A DNA stretch of 6,122 nucleotides, taken from assembly GCA_027482985.1 (NCBI GenBank), contig JAIXVO010000238.1:1-6122 (forward strand), given 5' to 3'. Below, one piece after another: positions 1 through 5,851 of this stretch (position 1 is its first letter; every line of letters begins with the position of its first letter). Position numbers and translations under genes: made by a program. The stretch is from Cyanobacteriota bacterium (GTDB lineage: Bacteria; Cyanobacteriota; Cyanobacteriia; Leptolyngbyales; Leptolyngbyaceae). Below the pieces are notes generated by a model. That model was given only the letters and a program-made list of their open reading frames with translations. It did not search any database and had not been told where the DNA came from.

Positions 1-139
1 AGTATTCGCCCATAATTCGCTTCCCAATCAGGCGACCATACAGGTCTGGAAAGACGGTTAATACCGTTTCAATTTGTTCGTCAGCCACCTGCTGCTTTAA
101 GTCTGCAACCGTGAGCCGACCTCGCATTGATTGAGTCAT
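1..139 (-). CDS. Glutamine synthetase family protein, N-terminal part (gamma-glutamyl amide ligase-like), truncated by window edge
   Basis: Only the first 46 codons are visible, reading leftward from an ATG at 139 and open to base 1. The peptide begins MTQSMRGRLTVADLKQ and contains VFPDLYGRLIGKRI at about residues 29-42. This matches the N-terminal beta-grasp region of glutamine-synthetase-family enzymes, where a D-L-x-G-R/C-x-x-G-K-R signature is common (compare TDLNGCFRGKRI in E. coli PuuA). The family ligates ammonia or an amine to the gamma-carboxyl of glutamate using ATP, in the cytoplasm. The gene follows the aldehyde dehydrogenase with a 14-base gap, so it is probably the third cistron of the permease operon. 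The start has only a weak Shine-Dalgarno; a second ATG (codon 5) is possible. Catalytic residues lie outside the window, so PuuA/GlnA4-like amine ligase versus ordinary GlnA/GlnT cannot be decided from sequence. The company of a permease and an aldehyde dehydrogenase favours an amine ligase (inference). Confidence 0.8.
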   Translation of the reverse strand, partial: MTQSMRGRLTVADLKQQVADEQIETVLTVFPDLYGRLIGKRIMGEY

Positions 140-153
140 AACTTAGTCTGCAA

Positions 154-1584
154 CTACTCTGCAATGAATACACTTTTGAGTTCGCTGTAATGCTCCAGTA
201 CTGCCAGCCCCAACTCTCGCCCTAACCCACTCCGCTTTACCCCGCCAAATGGCGCTTCTAAATGGACGCTATGCCCCGTGTTAATGGACAGCACCCCGGT
301 TTCGATCGCCCTCGCCACCCGCAACGCCCGACTAATATCCTGCGTCCAGATCGACCCCGATAGACCATATACACTGTTATTCGCGATCGCGATCGCCGCT
401 GCTTCCGTCTCAAAGGGCAGCACACATACCACCGGGCCAAAAATCTCTGCCTGGGCAATTCGCATTTCTGGGTGGACATCCGCAAAGATGGCAGGCACTA
501 AATACGCCCCGGTTGCGAGTTCATCCGACACCGGACGACCGCCCCCCCAAACTAACGTTGCCCCTTCGGTCTGCCCCAGTTGAATATACTCCGCCACGCG
601 ATCGCGATGTTGCGCCGAGATCAAACAGCCAATTTCGGTCGCTTCATCTAACGGTTGACCAATCTTCAGGGTTTGAAATGCCGCTGTCAGCCGTTCCACA
701 AATTCGGCATAAATGGGTCGCTCCACCAGGACGCGCGATCGGGCACAGCAATCCTGCCCCGCATTCCCTAAGACGCTCCACATCGCCTTTAGAACAGCTT
801 TATCCAAATCCGCATCGGCAAAAATCAGATTGGCCGATTTGCCGCCCAACTCCAACGTGACCCGCTTAATATCTTCCGCCGCCAACTGCATGACATGGGT
901 GCCAATCGTCGTGGAACCCGTGAACGACACTTTCCGCACCAGCGGATGTTTCACGAGCGCTTCTCCCGCTTCACTGCCAGAACCCGGCACGACATTCAAC
1001 ACCCCGGCAGGAATCCCTGCCGCGATCGCCAGTTCTGCCAGTCGCAAAGCCGTCAGCGGCGTTTGTGAAGCCGGTTTGAGCACTACCGTATTACCCATCG
1101 CCAGAGCGGGCGCAACTTTCCAGGCCGTAATTGCGATCGGAAAATTCCAGGGTGCAATCAGCCCACACACGCCCACCGGTTCCCGCCAGGTGAAACTGGT
1201 GCCCGCTGCCGCCACGGGAATCGTTTGCCCCCCGACTTTGTTAATCGCTCCCGCATAATACTCAAAGCAATCGGCAGCTAAATTCACTTCCTCCCGCGCT
1301 TCTCGAATTGGTTTACCTGTGTTCCGACTTTCTAAAGTCGCGAGTGAGTCCAGATGGTCGCGAATCAGGAGTGCTAAACGATTCAACATTTGGGTGCGAT
1401 CGCGACTATTCACCCGTCGCCAATCGGCTTTCACCTGATGCGCCACCTGCACGGCTTGATCAATGTCAGCAGCATTGCCAGCCGCCACCCTCGCCCACTC
1501 TTGCCCCGTCGCCGGATCAATCAACGCCGTGTACTGACCTGATGCTGGGGCAACGCGATCGCCACCAATCCATAAATTCTCCAT
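154..1584 (-). CDS. NAD(P)-dependent aldehyde dehydrogenase (ALDH superfamily)
   Basis: A complete cytosolic aldehyde dehydrogenase of 476 residues from the ATG at 1584, the usual length for the family. Numbering from that ATG, visible landmarks are APWNFP with the oxyanion Asn at about 147, the cofactor-binding LKPA Lys at about 170, SFTGST at about 221-226, the general base Glu in LELGGK at about 245, the catalytic Cys in GNAGQDCCARSR at about 279, EIFGPV with Glu at about 380, and a C-terminal PFGGVKRSGLGRE. The enzyme oxidises an aldehyde to the acid with NAD(P)+; the substrate cannot be read directly. The overall look is of the betaine/gamma-aminobutyraldehyde dehydrogenase type. Its position between an ethanolamine-type permease and a GS-like ligase suggests an aminoaldehyde or gamma-glutamylated aldehyde (inference). 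A TTG at 1599 would add five residues (MREHP) and has GAGG seven bases upstream; the ATG has GAGAG six bases upstream. I prefer the ATG because MENLWIGG is a typical ALDH beginning, but the choice is not secure. Confidence 0.95.
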   Translation of the reverse strand: MENLWIGGDRVAPASGQYTALIDPATGQEWARVAAGNAADIDQAVQVAHQVKADWRRVNSRDRTQMLNRLALLIRDHLDSLATLESRNTGKPIREAREEVNLAADCFEYYAGAINKVGGQTIPVAAAGTSFTWREPVGVCGLIAPWNFPIAITAWKVAPALAMGNTVVLKPASQTPLTALRLAELAIAAGIPAGVLNVVPGSGSEAGEALVKHPLVRKVSFTGSTTIGTHVMQLAAEDIKRVTLELGGKSANLIFADADLDKAVLKAMWSVLGNAGQDCCARSRVLVERPIYAEFVERLTAAFQTLKIGQPLDEATEIGCLISAQHRDRVAEYIQLGQTEGATLVWGGGRPVSDELATGAYLVPAIFADVHPEMRIAQAEIFGPVVCVLPFETEAAAIAIANNSVYGLSGSIWTQDISRALRVARAIETGVLSINTGHSVHLEAPFGGVKRSGLGRELGLAVLEHYSELKSVFIAE

Positions 1585-1605
1585 CGGATGCTCTCTCAAA
1601 GTGAA

Positions 1606-1633
1606 GCCTCAGCCACAGGCGTTGCAGTGAGGC
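1606..1633. repeat. Intercistronic inverted repeat between permease and aldehyde dehydrogenase
   Basis: GCCTCA at 1606-1611 pairs exactly with TGAGGC at 1628-1633, enclosing 16 bases that contain a further three-base GCC/GGC pairing. In the minus-strand transcript this stem-loop would lie between the permease stop and the dehydrogenase start. No run of U follows, so it is not a standard intrinsic terminator. It could affect mRNA processing or translation of the downstream cistron, but six paired bases with a long loop may also be chance. Confidence 0.3.
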
Positions 1634-1654
1634 AAATGCACAAGTTCTAACGCC

Positions 1655-3133
1655 CTACTTTGCCAACGTATCGGGTTGTTCAATTTCCCGCATGGCTTGC
1701 GCCAGTAAAGCATTTTCTTCTTCCGGGGCACGAGACACTAACTTTTTGCTGGAATAGAGCAAGAAATAAACCGTCATCGCCCCAACAAAAATCGCCACGC
1801 CCCACACGCCCGGACGAAACGCCGGATCGGAGAAACAGGCAAATAAGGCGACTAAAGCCAGGGCGGCTCCCACGATCGCGCCGGGAATTCCCAACGGACT
1901 TTTGTAAGGACGCGGCAAATCGGGACGTTTCAGCCGCAATTGAATGTAACTGATCATGTTTAAGAAGTAGGAAATGACCGCTGCAAAGACCGCCATATTC
2001 AGCAAGGCGGCACCCACTTCTTTCCCGGCAAATTGGATCATCGCCGCGCAGCCCAAACCGATGACCCCACCCGCAATCAGGGCGAGGGCAGGGGTGTGGT
2101 ATTTGCTGGTGAGGGACATCCAGCGGGGAATGTAACCCGCGCGGGAGAGGGAAAACAACACCCGACCGTAGCCGTAGATGATGGTGTGAAAACTGGCAAT
2201 CAACCCGCTCAAAGCCACGATAGTCAAAACGCTGGTAAAGATGCCTTCGCCAAACACCGCCTTAAAGCCATCGGCTAAGGGGGCAGCTGATTTACCAATT
2301 CCTTCGGCACCGGGATACACACCCGAATTGAGAATCAACACCAGCACCGCCAGAACCAGCAGGGTGAAAATCCCCCAAGTCAAAGCTTTGGGCACATCCC
2401 GCCCGGAATCATGCGCTTCTTCGGCAGCCAGCGGCAGTTGTTCAATCCCTAAAAAGAACCAGATTGCGTAAGGCAGGGCGGCAAAGATGCCGAGTGTCCC
2501 CTTGGGTAAAGTTGCAGTCTGCCCAGGATCAGGCGGAATATTGGTGAGGAGGGCAGGATCAAACTTGGGAATGGCACCCACATAAAAAATTACCAGCACA
2601 CTCGCAGCCATCAGGGTAATAAACAATCCCAACTTGAGTGTGATTTCTACCCCGATAATATTAATCACTACAAACACAATGTAGAACAACACCCACCAGA
2701 CTGGGACGGGCACATTCTTGAGGGGTTCTAATGTATTTAAGTAACCACCAATGAAGAACACGATGACCGCAGGCGTTAAGACAAACTCGCAAGCATCGGT
2801 AATGCCATTGAGAAAACCACCCAGCGGGCCAAACGCATTGCGGGTAAAGGAATAGGAGCCACCCGCATGCGGTAGGGCAGAAGACAGTTCGGCAATGCTA
2901 AACACCATACAGACATACATGGTCGCCATCAACACAGTGGCGATCGCCAGTCCCCAAAATCCGCCAGCCGCGAGTCCCAGGTTCCAGCCCGAAAACTCGC
3001 CCGAAATGACCGCACCGACCCCTAACGCCCAGAGCAAAATCCAACCCGCGCTGCGCCGCAGTTGACGCTTCTCTAAATAGGCATCATCCACGTCTTCGTA
3101 GCGTACGCCCCGCACATTCCGATCTTTGTCCAT
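1655..3133 (-). CDS. APC-superfamily amino acid/amine permease, ethanolamine permease type
   Basis: A complete inner-membrane permease of 492 residues from the ATG at 3133. After a charged cytoplasmic N-terminus (about residues 1-30) there are roughly twelve hydrophobic segments, near 31-51, 58-82, 110-130, 144-162, 166-186, 214-232, 252-270, 298-320, 348-370, 376-397, 415-434 and 441-461. TM1 has ALGVGAVISGEFSGWNLGLA, TM2 leads into SIAELSSALPHAGGSYSF, and the TM6 region has WFFLGIEQLPLAAEEA. These are hallmarks of APC amino-acid/polyamine/organocation transporters and closest, from memory, to the ethanolamine permease group. It would import an amine by proton or ion coupling. An in-frame TTG at 3160 would extend the protein by nine residues, but the ATG has a well-placed AGGAAG and is preferred. 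It is the first gene of the putative permease-dehydrogenase-ligase operon and is divergent from a FadR-type regulator. Exact substrate is unproven; other amino acids or polyamines remain possible. Confidence 0.9.
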   Translation of the reverse strand: MDKDRNVRGVRYEDVDDAYLEKRQLRRSAGWILLWALGVGAVISGEFSGWNLGLAAGGFWGLAIATVLMATMYVCMVFSIAELSSALPHAGGSYSFTRNAFGPLGGFLNGITDACEFVLTPAVIVFFIGGYLNTLEPLKNVPVPVWWVLFYIVFVVINIIGVEITLKLGLFITLMAASVLVIFYVGAIPKFDPALLTNIPPDPGQTATLPKGTLGIFAALPYAIWFFLGIEQLPLAAEEAHDSGRDVPKALTWGIFTLLVLAVLVLILNSGVYPGAEGIGKSAAPLADGFKAVFGEGIFTSVLTIVALSGLIASFHTIIYGYGRVLFSLSRAGYIPRWMSLTSKYHTPALALIAGGVIGLGCAAMIQFAGKEVGAALLNMAVFAAVISYFLNMISYIQLRLKRPDLPRPYKSPLGIPGAIVGAALALVALFACFSDPAFRPGVWGVAIFVGAMTVYFLLYSSKKLVSRAPEEENALLAQAMREIEQPDTLAK

Positions 3134-3137
3134 AAAG

Positions 3138-3143
3138 CTTCCT
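3138..3143 (-). promoter_or_regulatory. Ribosome binding site that decides the permease start
   Basis: On the minus strand AGGAAG is followed by CTTT and then ATG at 3133. No comparable site is well placed before the upstream in-frame TTG at 3160. This supports the shorter, ATG-initiated permease. Confidence 0.65.
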
Positions 3144-3170
3144 GCGTGATGAAACGACAACCACCGGGAA

Positions 3171-3185
3171 CTAACACCTTGTTAG
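3171..3185. repeat. Perfect 6-base inverted repeat CTAACA-CCT-TGTTAG
   Basis: CTAACA (3171-3176) and TGTTAG (3180-3185) form an exact inverted repeat with a three-base centre. It lies about 40 bases upstream of the permease ATG in the divergent intergenic region. The same CTAAC half-site recurs in the larger palindrome at 3219-3246 and at 3253-3282, so it may be an additional regulator site. Binding is inferred, not shown. Confidence 0.4.
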
Positions 3186-3218
3186 CCCTGAAGGGAATGG
3201 GTTAAAGCTAAACTTGAC

Positions 3219-3246
3219 TTTTATGGTCTAACATTAGACCTTAAAA
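3219..3246. promoter_or_regulatory. 28-base near-perfect palindrome, likely operator of the divergent FadR-type regulator
   Basis: The core GGTCTAA-CA-TTAGACC (3225-3240) is a perfect inverted repeat of seven-base arms around two bases. It extends outward as TTTTA/TAAAA with a single mismatched pair (T3224/T3241), giving 12 of 13 matched pairs over 28 bases. Two-fold symmetric sites of this size suit a dimeric winged-helix regulator, and FadR-subfamily operators commonly have GGT/ACC-type half-sites. It sits 85 bases before the permease ATG and 117 bases before the regulator ATG, so one dimer could control both directions. A TTGACT (3214-3219) overlapping its left end could be a -35 for the regulator, but no convincing -10 follows at 16-18 bases. 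The role is inferred from symmetry and location. Confidence 0.6.
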
Positions 3247-3252
3247 ACAGAA

Positions 3253-3282
3253 CTAACGGTTAATTGTGATGCCTTTCGTTAG
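3253..3282. repeat. Inverted CTAACG ... CGTTAG pair in the divergent intergenic region
   Basis: CTAACG at 3253-3258 is matched by CGTTAG at 3277-3282 across an 18-base spacer. Together with 3171-3185 and 3228-3233, this makes five CTAACR half-sites within 112 bases. The remaining stretch to the regulator start (3283-3363) shows no further clear element. Confidence 0.35.
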
Positions 3283-3363
3283 GTTTTCTGGCAGCTAATT
3301 GAATGCCAGGATGCCGCTCCAGCTTGAGCATCGTTCGCGAAAAAACCTTGGTGACTTAACCTT

Positions 3364-4137
3364 ATGCGTCCATCTCTCAGTTCGGCGATCGCAGTGGGGC
3401 AGAGCAATGCTGCACTCCCGGCGATCGCGACCCTCATGCCCAATGCCAAGGCGGGTGCGAATGCCTACGAAGTGACCGTTGAACGCCTCAGTGCGGCGAT
3501 CAAAATGGGCTTGTATCGACGTGGGGAACAACTCCCTGCTGAACGGGAATTGGCCGAAATCATGGGGGTCAGTCGCACAACCTTGCGGGAAGCGATTCGG
3601 GTACTGGTGGCACAAGGCTTGCTGATCGTCAAACGCGGGCGTTCCGGCGGCACTTTTGTCGCCACGGAATTGACCGTGCCCAGCGTGATGGAACTGAAGC
3701 AACGTCTCCTGACTTTGGGCGTAACTCTGCCAGATATCCTGGATCATCGCTTGGTGGTAGAACCGGGAGTCGCCTCACTCGCTGCCGATCGCGCTACGCC
3801 GGAACAACTCGCGCAACTGCAGTCCCTCGTCCACCAAATGCCGCAGGTGGTACAGCAATTTGCGGAACATCGTCGCCTGGATACGGAATTTCATTTGCTG
3901 ATTGCAAAAGCCACACAATGCGATCGCCTGGTTGCCGTTGTGACCAATATTCACGCCGATCTCTCGAACTTACTGGCTGTGATTCCCCATAGTCCCGCCG
4001 CCTGTTTAGACTCATTCACGCAACATCAACAGATTCTCGCCGCCATTACTGAAGGAGATAGCGATCGCGCCCGTCAATTAATGTCCGATCATGTCACGCG
4101 GACCAGCAGTTTACTCAAAGGGTTACTCGGTGACTGA
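3364..4137 (+). CDS. GntR-family transcriptional regulator, FadR subfamily (wHTH + FCD domain)
   Basis: A complete 257-residue DNA-binding regulator. Residues about 36-100 form the GntR winged helix: EVTVERLSAAIKMGLYRRGE, then LPAERELAEIMGVSRTTLRE and a wing ending in RGRSGGTFV. Residues about 123-252 form an all-helical FCD ligand-binding domain that retains the usual metal-site set: Asp173 and His177 (LDTEFH), His221 (TQHQQ) and His243 (MSDHV). This points to a metal-assisted carboxylate effector. Members act as dimers, often repress adjacent catabolic genes and are released by a pathway metabolite. It is divergent from the permease operon and is the natural candidate to bind the 3219-3246 palindrome. 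The first 24 residues look unconserved, lie over two HIP1 octamers and have no good Shine-Dalgarno, so Met25 (3436) is a plausible alternative start, giving 233 residues. The gene ends 14 bases from a convergent gene, with no terminator visible. Confidence 0.93.
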   Translation: MRPSLSSAIAVGQSNAALPAIATLMPNAKAGANAYEVTVERLSAAIKMGLYRRGEQLPAERELAEIMGVSRTTLREAIRVLVAQGLLIVKRGRSGGTFVATELTVPSVMELKQRLLTLGVTLPDILDHRLVVEPGVASLAADRATPEQLAQLQSLVHQMPQVVQQFAEHRRLDTEFHLLIAKATQCDRLVAVVTNIHADLSNLLAVIPHSPAACLDSFTQHQQILAAITEGDSDRARQLMSDHVTRTSSLLKGLLGD

Positions 4138-4151
4138 GGAATTGACCCAAT

Positions 4152-5033
4152 TTAGGTGTTTTGCATTAGCCACAGATTTAAATCATCGAGTTGGGTGAAC
4201 TCTAGCAACGCTTCTCCCAATGCTTCCAACTGTTCAACCGACAGCGTTTCGACCTGCGCGATGAGCGTGGGCGAAAGCGAACCGAAGCGGCGATGCAGCA
4301 GTTTGAGCACGAGCGATCGCTCACCTTCCTGCCGTCCTTCCTGCCGTCCTTTTTGCTCGCCTTGCTGTTCGCCTTCCCGCAAAATCTCTTGATACCAGGG
4401 TGACTCTCGCAACACTGCCATATCCCACCTCATGATTTGCCGCACCACATCGCTTTCTAACACAAAGCTAGCAAAAAATGCCAGCAAGGATTCTAATTCA
4501 ACCAACTGAGCATCGGTGCGCAACTGATTCAGGGCTTGTTGCACAACCGTAGCCTGTCCGCCATTTTTGAGAATGGGCACAAATGGCAGTAGCGCATTCA
4601 GTGATTGCTCAAAGACGATCGCGGCATCCACTTCCCACAAATTAATCAGGCGATAATCTTGCCGGATCTCTAACCCCATGAAATTCGCTTCATAGCGATC
4701 GCGAATCGTGACCTTGGTCGTCGGTGGCAGAATGTTGACTAACACCGGATAGGTGGGCAACCCATATTTTTCGGATGCGAGGGCAGCATAAGCCCGCATC
4801 CGGGAGGGCAATTTTTCCGTGTACCGCAACTGCAACTCATTCAGAATCAAAAACTCACCCTGGATGGGGCTGTAAGCTTTGATCAGGACATCATTTTCGC
4901 GGCTGACCCATTGAAACTCTGAACCTAAAATTTCCTGGGCAATGACATCGGGTTGTTGCGTCACCCACTTGACCCAGGCTGCCGGAGCCAGACTAATGAG
5001 TCGCTTACCACCAATATCTGCTTTTTTAGTCAC
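4152..5033 (-). CDS. Rpn-like PD-(D/E)XK nuclease family protein with C-terminal DUF4351-type region
   Basis: A complete 293-residue cytoplasmic protein starting at a GTG (5033). The opening KADIGGKRLISLAP and the body resemble a protein family abundant and multicopy in cyanobacteria, usually described as Rpn-family/putative transposase-like or DUF4351 proteins. Asp48 (ENDVLIK) followed by Glu66-Leu-Gln68 (ILNELQLRY) fits the D...ExQ core of the PD-(D/E)XK nuclease fold. Residues about 217-238 are a hydrophilic linker of four-residue units (REGE, QQGE, QKGR, QEGR, QEGE). The last 55 residues (ERSLVLKLLHRRFGSLSP onward) look like DUF4351. Biochemical function in this family is poorly defined; Rpn relatives in E. 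coli are DNA endonucleases that promote recombination. No SD is seen before the GTG, but family resemblance supports it. It lies 105 bases after the HEAT-repeat gene on the same strand and converges on the regulator. No connection to the amine locus is apparent. Confidence 0.8.
   Translation of the reverse strand: MTKKADIGGKRLISLAPAAWVKWVTQQPDVIAQEILGSEFQWVSRENDVLIKAYSPIQGEFLILNELQLRYTEKLPSRMRAYAALASEKYGLPTYPVLVNILPPTTKVTIRDRYEANFMGLEIRQDYRLINLWEVDAAIVFEQSLNALLPFVPILKNGGQATVVQQALNQLRTDAQLVELESLLAFFASFVLESDVVRQIMRWDMAVLRESPWYQEILREGEQQGEQKGRQEGRQEGERSLVLKLLHRRFGSLSPTLIAQVETLSVEQLEALGEALLEFTQLDDLNLWLMQNT
4324..4383. repeat. 12-base periodic repeat inside the Rpn/DUF4351 gene
   Basis: Two perfect tandem copies of CCTTCCTGCCGT (4324-4335, 4336-4347) are followed by three degenerate 12-base units beginning CCTT or CCTTG (4348-4359, 4360-4371, 4372-4383). 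On the coding strand each unit encodes one E/G/Q/K/R-rich tetrapeptide. The in-frame period suggests growth and shrinkage by slippage without breaking the reading frame. Confidence 0.75.
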
Positions 5034-5138
5034 AAATCAACTGGCGAAGGAGTACAAATATCCTACCAGGCTTTCTGCGCCTGACAATCTGGAGCCATTC
5101 GCAATTGCACTTGAGTTGCAGCTATCCGCGATCGCCCT
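5034..5138. other. 105-base gap between HEAT-repeat gene and Rpn/DUF4351 gene
   Basis: This stretch has no ORF I can support. It contains a HIP1 octamer (5128-5135) and a small inverted repeat CAGGC/GCCTG (5067-5071 and 5079-5083, seven-base loop) with no following T run in either direction. No clear promoter or terminator is visible, so whether the two flanking minus-strand genes share a transcript is undetermined. Confidence 0.4.
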
Positions 5139-5810
5139 TTATTCGGCTGTGGCTAACCGTTCCAGACTAATGCGAGCAGCTTCTGACACTTGCGGGTGGC
5201 TATCTTTGGCGAGATAGTTCAAAGCGGAAAGACTCTTGGGACTGGGCAAATGACCTAACGCTTCCGCCAACCGTTGCCGCACCAGCCAATCTTCTGCCTG
5301 GGCAAACCGGAGAATGTGATCGACTGCCGCGATCGCCTTGATTTCACCCAACGCCGCGATCGCCGCCTGTTGCAGCACCACTTCCGGACTATCGAGCGCT
5401 TGAATCAACACATCAAATGCCCGGGGATCTTTCAAATTGCCCAACGACACGGCGGCACTGAAGCGCACCAGCCAATCTGTATCCTCGTAAAACGTGCGGA
5501 CTAAAGGTTCAAAGGCGCGGTTGTCTTCCAAGTAACCCAACGCCCCCGCCGCATCAGCGCGTATGCCGTAGTCGGGTTCATTCGTCAGAATATCTAACAA
5601 AATGGGAAAACTTTCGTCGGTTTGCTTAATGCCCAGCGCGAAGACCGCCATCGAGCGAATTTGCAGGCTTTCATCATCCAGCACTTTTTTGATTAACGGC
5701 ACCGCCTCTGCCGCTGCCACATGCCGCAGTGAGGCCAGCGCCACCATGCGATCGCGGACACTCTCACTATCCAACTGAGCGGAAATGGCAGCAATGTCAG
5801 GCTGAGTCAT
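5139..5810 (-). CDS. HEAT-repeat protein of the CpcE/NblB-like type
   Basis: A complete 223-residue protein built almost wholly of about six to seven HEAT-type helical repeats of about 31 residues, at roughly 15-45, 47-77, 80-110, 112-142, 143-172, 174-203 and a shorter last one to 221. The recurring pattern is V/IRxxAAxALGxL followed by AxxxLxxxLxD, seen in IRADAAGALGYL, VRFSAAVSLGNL and VLQQAAIAALGEI. There is no signal peptide or membrane segment, so it should be a cytosolic binding scaffold. Size and the DWLVRFSAAVSLGNLKDPRAF stretch recall cyanobacterial NblB (phycobilisome degradation) and CpcE-type bilin-lyase relatives. No phycobilisome gene is visible nearby, so that role is not assigned. 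The ATG at 5810 is preceded by AGGGG with six-base spacing. A minus-strand TATAAT 36 bases upstream is a likely -10. Many generic HEAT proteins share this pattern, so the subfamily call is moderate and the HEAT call is strong. Confidence 0.88.
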   Translation of the reverse strand: MTQPDIAAISAQLDSESVRDRMVALASLRHVAAAEAVPLIKKVLDDESLQIRSMAVFALGIKQTDESFPILLDILTNEPDYGIRADAAGALGYLEDNRAFEPLVRTFYEDTDWLVRFSAAVSLGNLKDPRAFDVLIQALDSPEVVLQQAAIAALGEIKAIAAVDHILRFAQAEDWLVRQRLAEALGHLPSPKSLSALNYLAKDSHPQVSEAARISLERLATAE

Positions 5811-5816
5811 GGCGCA

Positions 5817-5821
5817 CCCCT
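5817..5821 (-). promoter_or_regulatory. Ribosome binding site of the HEAT-repeat gene
   Basis: On the minus strand AGGGG stands six bases before the ATG at 5810, the best-placed Shine-Dalgarno in the right half of the window, and it fixes this start. Confidence 0.65.
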
Positions 5822-5845
5822 TTACAAAAGTTTAGGTTATTTCTC

Positions 5846-5851
5846 ATTATA
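5846..5851 (-). promoter_or_regulatory. Likely -10 element for the HEAT-repeat gene
   Basis: A perfect TATAAT on the minus strand, which would start transcription near 5839 and give a leader of about 28 bases. No -35 match is found at the normal distance (5869-5874 reads CCCCTG on this strand) because that position is occupied by the heptamer repeat array. The promoter may therefore depend on an activator or be weak. Confidence 0.5.

Noticed and set aside
383..396. Overlapping GCGATCGC octamers and other HIP1 copies as special repeats or methylation islands
   Set aside because: HIP1 is a genome-wide abundant palindrome in many cyanobacteria; the copies here are scattered in coding and non-coding DNA and indicate taxonomy rather than a local function.
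713..1258. 181-codon open frame on the plus strand opposite the aldehyde dehydrogenase
   Set aside because: It is fully antisense to a clear ALDH with intact catalytic motifs, and its own translation has low-complexity composition and no recognisable domain.
3214..3219. TTGACT as a -35 for the FadR-type regulator
   Set aside because: No acceptable -10 hexamer lies 16-18 bases downstream, so I did not list it as a promoter; it is mentioned only with the palindrome.
3134..3363. NtcA-type GTA-N8-TAC site controlling the amine locus
   Set aside because: I searched the intergenic region by eye for this nitrogen-control motif and found no match.
3295..3747. 150-codon minus-strand frame across the regulator 5' half and the intergenic region
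   Set aside because: It overlaps the conserved winged-helix coding region on the opposite strand, has no recognisable domain and would run through the divergent regulatory region.
5067..5083. CAGGC/GCCTG hairpin after the HEAT-repeat gene as a terminator
   Set aside because: Only five base pairs with a seven-base loop and no T tract on either side, so it does not meet the pattern of an intrinsic terminator.
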